Shown here piece after piece: positions 57,458 to 64,000 of a DNA stretch of 64,000 nt. The translations under genes and the position numbers were made by a program. Source of the stretch: Cynocephalus volans (Eukaryota; Chordata; Mammalia; Dermoptera; Cynocephalidae); assembly GCF_027409185.1 (NCBI RefSeq), contig NC_084469.1:32230293-32294292 (forward strand), written 5' to 3'. Numbering within the stretch: position 1 is the stretch's first letter; each line of letters begins with the position of its first letter. Below the pieces are notes generated by a model. It was not told where the DNA came from. It did no database searches and was given only the letters and a program-made list of their open reading frames with translations.

Positions 57458-59044
57458 ATGATCCTATATATCGAACAGCCTAAAACCTCTACAAAAAAAC
57501 TGTTGGAATTGATAAATGATTTCAGCACAGTAGCAGGATACAAAATCAACACACTCTATAATGAGAACTACAAACCACTGCTGAGAGAAATTAGAGAGGA
57601 TACAAGAAGATGGAAATATATCCCATGCTCTTGGATTGGAAGAATCAACATAGTGAAAATGTCCATACTACCCAAAGTGATATACAAATTCAATGCAATC
57701 CCCATCAAAATTCCAAAGACATTTTTGTCAGAAATGGAAAAAACTCTCCAGACATTTATATGGAACAATAAAAGACCACGCATAGCCAAAGCAATGCTCA
57801 GCAAAAAAAATAAAGCTGGAGGCATAACACTACCTGACTTTAAGCTATACTACAAAGCTATAATAACCAAAACAGTATGGTACTGGCATAAAAACAGACA
57901 CACTGACCAATGGAATAGAATAGAGAATCCAGAAATCAACCCACACACTTACTGCCATCTGATCTTTGACCAAGGCACCAAGCCTATTCACTGGGGAAGG
58001 GACTGCCTCTTCAGCAAATGGTGCTGGGATAACTGGATATCCATATGCAGGAGAATGAAACTAGATCCATACCTCTCACCGTATACTAAAATCAACTCAA
58101 AATGGATTAAGGATTTAAATATACACCCTGAAACAATAAAACTTCTTAAAGAAAACATAGGAGAAACACTTCAGGAAATAGGACTGGACACAGACTTCAT
58201 GAATACAACCCCAAAAGTACGGGCAACCAAAGGAAAAATAAACAAATGGGATTATATCAAACTAAAAAGCTTCTGCACAGCAAAAGAAACAATTAAAAGA
58301 GTTAAAAGACAACCAACAGAGTGGGAGAAAATATTTGCAAAATATACATCTGACAAAGGATTAATATCCAGAATATATAAGGAACTCAAACAACTTTACA
58401 AGAAGAAAACAAGCAACCCAATTAAAAAATGGGCAAAAGAGCTAAGTAGGCATTTCTCTAAGGAAGATATCCAAATGGCCAACAGACATATGAAAAAATG
58501 CTCAACATCACTCAGCATCCGGGAAATGCAAATCAAAACCACATTGAGATACCATCTAACCCCAGTTAGGATGGCTAAAATCCAAAAGACTATAAATGAT
58601 AAATGCTGGCGAGGCTGCGGAGAAAAAGGAACTCTCATACATTGTTGGTGGGACTGCAAAATGGTGCAGCCTCTATGGAAAATGGTATGGAGGTTCCTTA
58701 AACAATTGCAAATAGATCTACCATACGACCCAGCCATCCCACTGTTGGGAATATACCCAGAGGAATGGAAATCATCAAGTCGAAGGTATACCTGTTCCCC
58801 AATGTTCATCGCAGCACTCTTTACAATAGCCAAGAGTTGGAACCAGCCCAAATGCCCATCATCAGATGAGTGGATACGGAAAATGTGGTACATCTACACA
58901 ATGGAATACTACTCAGCTATAAAAACGAATGAAATACTGCCATTTGCAACAACATGGATGGACCTTGAGAGAATTATATTAAGTGAAACAAGTCAGGCAC
59001 AGAAAGAGAAATACCACATGTTCTCACTTATTGGAGGGAGCTAA
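57458..59044 (+). pseudogene. L1 ORF2 C-terminal two-fifths, open frame
   Basis: 528 codons are open from an internal Met just after the FADD region to the normal end SLIGGS-TAA. It contains the RT thumb-like segment and the cysteine motif region ([17 protein letters not shown]). It lacks the endonuclease and most of the RT, so it is not autonomous. The internal 58-codon deletion is in frame. Confidence 0.88.
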
Positions 59045-59159
59045 AAATTAATATATAAATTCACACACACACATACACACACACACACACAAACCGGGGG
59101 GGGGCGGGAAGAAGATATAACAACCACAATTATTTGAAGTTGATACAACAAGCAAACAG

Positions 59160-59215
59160 AAAGGACATTGTTGGGGGGGAGGGGGGAGGGAGAAGGGAGG
59201 GAGGTTTTGGTGATG
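59160..59215 (+). other. G-rich polypurine tract in L1 3' UTR (G-quadruplex-prone)
   Basis: Four or more runs of three or more G occur in 'ggggggga-ggggggaggga' and 'gggaggga' at 59171-59205. A second G9 run lies at 59096-59104. Confidence 0.75.
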
Positions 59216-59316
59216 GGGAGCAATAATCAGCTACAATGTATATCGACAAAATAAAATTTAAAAAAAAATAAATAAAAATAAAAATAAAAATAAATAAATT
59301 TAAAAAAAAAAAAAAA

Positions 59317-60598
59317 AAAAAGAAACAGGGAACACGGCGCCAGGGCTACTGTGGATGCAGCCAGGATCCCGGAGGCTGGGGCCGCACTGAAGGCGGCCAG
59401 CTGCCCTATTCAGGATTCGAGGTTTCAGGCCGGCATTAAAGAAGATTCCTGGGAGCGCCCGAGCAGCGCCGCGACTGAACAGCCCGAGGCGGCAGCGCCG
59501 AGAACACGGAAGGCAACAAACCAGAGACAGAGCGAGCGCCCGACCTGGCACAGCACTGTGAGTGATCCCTGGCACAGCTCTGTTCGGGGGGTGGATGCCC
59601 ACGCGGCTCCCGCCTGCACCACCAGGCCACTCATTGCCCCGGTGCTGCCTCCATTTTCCCAGGTGCGGGCAGCTCTGCCCTGCTCGGCCATCACTGAGCC
59701 CATTTGCTTGGCCTGGCGCGGGGCTTTCCGGACCCTGCGGGCCGACCTCCTCTCCCACTCCCTCCGTGGTTCTCTGGCAGGGCTGGGGGTGTGGGGCTTC
59801 CCGACCAGTTTTGGGAGGGCTAGGAAGTACGGGCAGGCCGACTGTCACTCCACCACACCCTGGACTCCGGCCCTGGTAAACTTCCTGTTACTGGGAGGCA
59901 GATACCATCTCTGCGACCACCAGTTTGGAAAAAAGCCTAACGAATTTCTGGTTGGGAATAGTGTGGTAGGAGAGTTCCCAGGTCCGCTTGAACCTGCCGG
60001 AGAGCAGGCTGCAGGCGGGCACTAGACTCGGTTTATACCGGGGGGATACAAAGGTGAACAAGACCCGAGAAAGATCTACACAGTGCTACAAAGGCACCCA
60101 GAGAGACCGGTCGTCTGTGCCTAGCAGAAACCTGGTAGACTTCCTGGGCGAGGCGGTGCTGGGCAGGGTCTTGAAGGCCCAGCTGATAGAGGAGGGGTGC
60201 AGAAGACACGCCCCAGCCCAGCACAGTGTGCACAGAGGGGGGAGACATGCGGCCAGGGAGGCGGAGACTCGACAGAAACCACACACCCGGTGGGGTCGCC
60301 ACTGCACGATCTAACAGCCTGGGCCAGAGCACACGGAACGGGGAGAAGTCCTGTACAGAAAGTGAAAGCTCAACAGAGATCACACACCCTGTGGTACGTG
60401 ATCCACCAGCCCAGCAGAGTACAAGCTGACTAGAAAGGTGGATCCCCGGAGAAGCCCAAGACCCGAGGCAACCACACACACAAGACGCTAGAGGCCAACT
60501 GAGCAGTCACGGCGGGAGCCATACCAAATTGGCAACCACAGCAACATCCTAGTTAGTCATTAGTCTTAAACTGGTGGACTGTGAAACCCCCTGCCACA
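59317..60598 (+). promoter_or_regulatory. L1 5' UTR/internal promoter (second copy)
   Basis: It starts at 'gaaacagggaacacggcgcc' directly after the A tail of the preceding L1. Compared with the minus-strand copy it lacks the first 250 or so bases, including the YY1-type motif, so this L1 is either slightly 5'-truncated or uses a later start. It contains a sense ORF (59351-60025, 224 codons) and antisense ORFs (60479-60033 and 59703-59425). Confidence 0.75.
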
Positions 60599-61579
60599 AT
60601 GAACAAACACCAAAAAAAAGACACCAGAAATACAAAAAATCAAGAAAGTACACCACCAAAAGTTAATAAATCTCATACTCTAGATCCTATAGAACAAGAA
60701 GCCCTTGAAATAACTGACAAGGAATTTCGAGTGATAATTCTAAGGAAACTGAATGAGATACAGGAAAACTCACCTAGACATCATGATGAAATGAGGAAAA
60801 GTATACAGGATCTGAAAGGGGAAATATACAAGGAAATCAATGTCCTGAAAAAAAATGTAGCAGAACTTGCTGAACTGAAGAAGTTATTCAGCGAAATAAA
60901 AAACACAACGGAGAGTTTAACCAGCAGGCTTGTCGAAGTTGAAGAGAGAACCTCTGAACTTGAAGATGGGCTGTTTGAAATAACACAAGCAGACAAAAAG
61001 AAAGAAAAAAGAATCAAGGACATGGAAGAAAATCTGAGAGAGATATCAGACAACCTCAAGCGCTCAAATATCCGAGTCATGGGTATTCCAGAAGGGGAGG
61101 AAAATGGAGATTCCATTGAAAACATATTCAACAAAATAGTGGCAGAAAACTTCCCAGGTATAGGAAAAATCACAGATCTTCAGATCCAGGAAGCTCAACG
61201 ATCTCCAAACGTATTCAACCCAAAAAGGCCTTCTCCAAGACATGTCATAGTCAAATTGGCAAAACTCAGAGACAAAGAGAGAATCTTAAAAGCTGCAAGA
61301 GAGAAGCGTCAAATCACCTATAAGGGAGCCCCAATCAGGTTAACATCAGACTTTTCATCACAAACCCTAAAAGCTAGAAAGGAATGGGATGATATTTTCA
61401 AAATACTAAAAGACAAAGATTGCCAGCCAAGAATACTCTACCCTGCAAGGCTATCCTTCCGAAATGAGGGGCAAATAGTATATTTCTCAGACAAACAAAA
61501 ACTGCGGGAGTTCACTACCACAAGACCACCCTTACAAGAAATCCTCAAGGGAGTACTGGGTTTGGTTCCTGAAAAATAA
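60599..61579 (+). CDS. L1 ORF1 protein, intact (326 aa)
   Basis: ATG at 60599 (MNKHQKKDTRN) to TAA at 61579 gives 326 codons. The frame extends upstream to a GTG at 60581, but the ATG preceded by 'gccaca' is the likely start. ORF1p is the RNA-binding trimeric chaperone of the L1 ribonucleoprotein. Residues of about 45-140 form the coiled coil (ELAELKKLFSEI, SRLVEVEERTSELEDG). The RRM follows (NIRVMGIPEGEENGDSIENI), and the C-terminal domain holds REKRQITYKGAPIRLTSD. The basic N-terminus is typical. No frame damage was seen, unlike the minus-strand copy. Confidence 0.92.
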   Translation: MNKHQKKDTRNTKNQESTPPKVNKSHTLDPIEQEALEITDKEFRVIILRKLNEIQENSPRHHDEMRKSIQDLKGEIYKEINVLKKNVAELAELKKLFSEIKNTTESLTSRLVEVEERTSELEDGLFEITQADKKKEKRIKDMEENLREISDNLKRSNIRVMGIPEGEENGDSIENIFNKIVAENFPGIGKITDLQIQEAQRSPNVFNPKRPSPRHVIVKLAKLRDKERILKAAREKRQITYKGAPIRLTSDFSSQTLKARKEWDDIFKILKDKDCQPRILYPARLSFRNEGQIVYFSDKQKLREFTTTRPPLQEILKGVLGLVPEK

Positions 61580-61766
61580 CTACCACTGCCATAAAAACCT
61601 AAGAAAAATCTAAACCCGCTAGTACAATAAAAATGGCATTCATGAAGAGAAAACAAGCTAACAAAAACACTATCTACAACCTAAGGAACCAACAAACAAA
61701 GAAACCAAACAGTAAACCAGAAAGCAAGGAACAAAAGACACCTAAGACAACCAAACAACCAATAAA

Positions 61767-63998
61767 ATGCTAGGAATAAATCAACACCTTTCAATAACAA
61801 CTCTTAATGTTAAAGGCTTAAATTCCCCAATTAAAAGACACAGACTGGCTGACTGGATCAAAAAGCAGGACCCAACTATAGGCTGCCTACAAGAGACCCA
61901 CCTCACCCATAAAGATTCACACAGACTAAGAGTGAAAGGATGGAAAAAGATTTACCATGCAAACAGAAAAGAAAAACGAGCTAGAGTGGCTATTCTTATA
62001 TCTGACAAAATAGACTTTAAACTAAAAACCATAAAAAGAGACAATGAGGGACACTACTTAATGATAAAAGGACTGATCCATCAAGAAGACATAACAATCA
62101 TAAATATGTACACACCCAATGTTGGAGCAGCCAGATTTATAAAACAAACTCTATTAGACCTAAAGAAGGAAATAGACACTAATACCATAACAGCAGGGGA
62201 CCTGAACACTCCACTGTCAATATTAGACAGATCATCTAGGCAAAGAATCAGTAGAGAAACACAAGATCTAAACAAGACTCTAGACCAATTGGAATTGGCA
62301 GATATCTACAGAACATTCCACCCAACAACCTCAGAATATTCATTCTTCTCATCAGCACATGGATCATTCTCCAGGATAGATCACATATTAGGTCACAAAT
62401 CAAGTCTCAATAAATTCAAAAAAAATGGAATTATCCCATGTATCTTCTCAGACCACAATGGATTAAAACTAGAAATTAATAACAAACAAAACTCTGGAAA
62501 CTATACAAACACATGGAAATTAAACAGCATTCTACTTAATAACATATGGGTCCAAGAAGAAATCAAGCAGGAAATCAAAAAGTTTATTGAAACTAATGAA
62601 AACAATGATACATCATACCAAAACCTGTGGGATACTGCAAAACCAGTATTGAGGGGAAAATTTATTGCATTAAATGCTCACTTCAGAAGAATGGAAAGAT
62701 GGCAAGTGAACAACCTAACACTTCACCTTAAAGAACTAGAAAAACAAGAACAATCCAATCCTAAAGTTAGCAGACGGAAAGAAATCATTTAGATCAGAGC
62801 AGAACTGAATGAAATTGAAAACCAAAAAACAATTCAAAAGATCAACGAATCAAAAAGTTGGTTTTTTGAAAAGATAAATAAAATTGACAAACCATTAGCA
62901 TGGCTAACAAGAAAAAGAAGAGAGAAGACTCAAATAACAAAAATTAGAAATGAAAAAGGCGATATTACAACTGATTCATCTGAAATACAAGGAATCATTC
63001 AAGACTACTATAAACAACTATACGCCAACAAATTTGAAAATCTGGAGGAAATGGATAAATTTCTGGACACACACAAGCTCCCAAAACTGAACCGTGAAGA
63101 CGTAGAAAATTTGAACAGACCAATAACAATAAAGGAGATTGAAGCTGTTATCAGAAGGCTCCCAACAAAGAAAAGCCCAGGACCAGATGGATTCACAGCA
63201 GAATTTTACCAAACATTCAAAGAGGAATTGACACCGATTCTTTACAAACTATTCCAAAAGATTGAAACCGACGCAAATCTCCCAAACTCATTCTATGAAG
63301 CAAACATCATCCTGATACCAAAACCAGGTAAAGATATAACCAAAAAAGAAAACTAGAGGCCGATATCCTTGATGAATATAGATGCAAAAATCCTCACTAA
63401 AATACTAGCAAACAGAATACAGCAACACATACGAAAAATTATTCATCACGATCAAGTGGGATTCATCCGAGGGATGCAAGGTTGGTTCAACATACGCAAA
63501 TCAATAAATGTGATACACCATATTAATAAACTCAAACACAAGGACCATATGATCATCTCTATAGATGCTGAAAAAGCATTTGATAAAGTTCAGCACTCAT
63601 TCATGACAAAGACCCTCTATAAGTTAGGTATAGAGGGAAAGTATCTCAACATAATTAAAGCCATATATGACAAACCCACTGCCAATGTCATCCTGAATGG
63701 GGAAAAGCTGAAAGCTTTTCCTTTAAGAACAGGCACTAGACAAGGATGCCCACTCTCACCACTCCTATTCAACATAGTGTTGGAAGTACTAGCCAGAGCA
63801 ATCAGAGAAGAGAAGGAAATAAAGGGCATCCAGATTGGAAAAGATGAAGTCAAACTGTCCCTGTTTGCAGATGACATGATCCTATATATCGAACAGCCTA
63901 AAACCTCTACAAAAAAACTGTTGGAATTGATAAATGATTTCAGCACAGTAGCAGGATACAAAATCAACACACAAAAATCAGTAGCATTTCTTTTCTCC
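61767..63998 (+). pseudogene. L1 ORF2: endonuclease and RT, two nonsense codons, incomplete at window edge
   Basis: The frame starts [20 protein letters not shown]. It has the apurinic-type endonuclease motifs [17 protein letters not shown] and SDHNGLKLE (61767 to about 62490), all with expected residues. A TAG at 62790-62792 interrupts KEII-IRAELNE, where the sibling copy has Lys. A second TAG at 63354-63356 interrupts KKEN-RPISLMN, where the sibling has Tyr. Past these the same frame runs on through RT motifs [10 protein letters not shown] and [13 protein letters not shown] (about 63860-63900) to the window end. Each break is one substitution. Confidence 0.9.
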
Positions 63999-64000
63999 AA

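Larger units (their letters stand above)
57379..59316 (+). mobile_element. 5'-truncated LINE-1 with internal deletion
   Basis: It begins at 'agcaatcagagaacagaagg' inside ORF2 RT and runs to an A-rich tail at about 59255-59316. From 57390 to about 57553 it is almost identical to 63800-63973 of the next L1. At about 57553 it jumps from KINT directly to [10 protein letters not shown], missing about 58 codons present in the minus-strand L1, without loss of frame. Confidence 0.92.
59317..64000 (+). mobile_element. Long, young LINE-1 (continues past window end)
   Basis: The 5' UTR, an intact ORF1, an inter-ORF gap of 187 bases and the first about 745 codons of ORF2 are visible. Only two nonsense codons interrupt ORF2. 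Divergence from the two neighbouring copies looks low. The 3' end lies outside the window. Confidence 0.93.

Overview
The window is mammalian nuclear DNA: a multi-exon gene on the minus strand with canonical GT/AG splice sites, two CpG-island-like segments, many fossil MIR and L2 repeats, ERVL/MaLR and gammaretroviral-type LTR elements, and young-looking LINE-1 copies. No Alu, B1/B2 or carnivore tRNA-Lys SINE was seen. Two SINE pieces (41911-41975 and 55533-55628) have tRNA-Ile-like A and B boxes and resemble the CYN family of colugos (Dermoptera). A colugo such as Galeopterus is therefore the best guess, at moderate confidence.

Positions 1-16943 look like intron or flank. They hold scattered MIR/L2 fossils, one old L1 3' end, two perfect short tandem duplications, and a CpG-island-like segment around 5.74-6.25 kb. 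That segment contains a candidate minus-strand coding first exon of 54 codons.

Positions 16944-31420 carry ten minus-strand exons of an ABR-type gene (active BCR-related; the paralogue of BCR). They encode the end of the DH domain, the PH domain and the C2 domain. The protein sequence is strongly conserved, but the gene is damaged in five places: an in-frame TGA, a one-base deletion, in-frame losses of 3, 15 and 9 bases, and a 53-bp triplication of one exon/intron junction. Upstream exons and the downstream RhoGAP exons were not found by eye. This may be a decaying or duplicated copy, or a poor assembly of an intact gene.

Positions 31421-38660 are intron or upstream sequence with a strong CpG-island-like segment at about 34.15-34.77 kb. 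From 38.7 kb to the end the window is nearly all transposon: an ancient minus-strand L1, SINE and LTR fragments, a truncated gammaretrovirus-like ERV (LTR, tRNA-Pro primer site, gag, protease, partial RT), and a full-length but broken minus-strand L1 (48565-55330) that cuts the ERV. Next come an older L1 hosting a U6 pseudogene, a 5'-truncated L1 with an internal deletion, and, head-to-tail with it, a long L1 with an intact ORF1 and only two nonsense codons in the visible ORF2. That last L1 runs off the window end.

The observations most worth checking are the state of the ABR locus, including the triplicated splice donor, and the long ORFs kept on both strands of the L1 5' UTRs in two independent copies.
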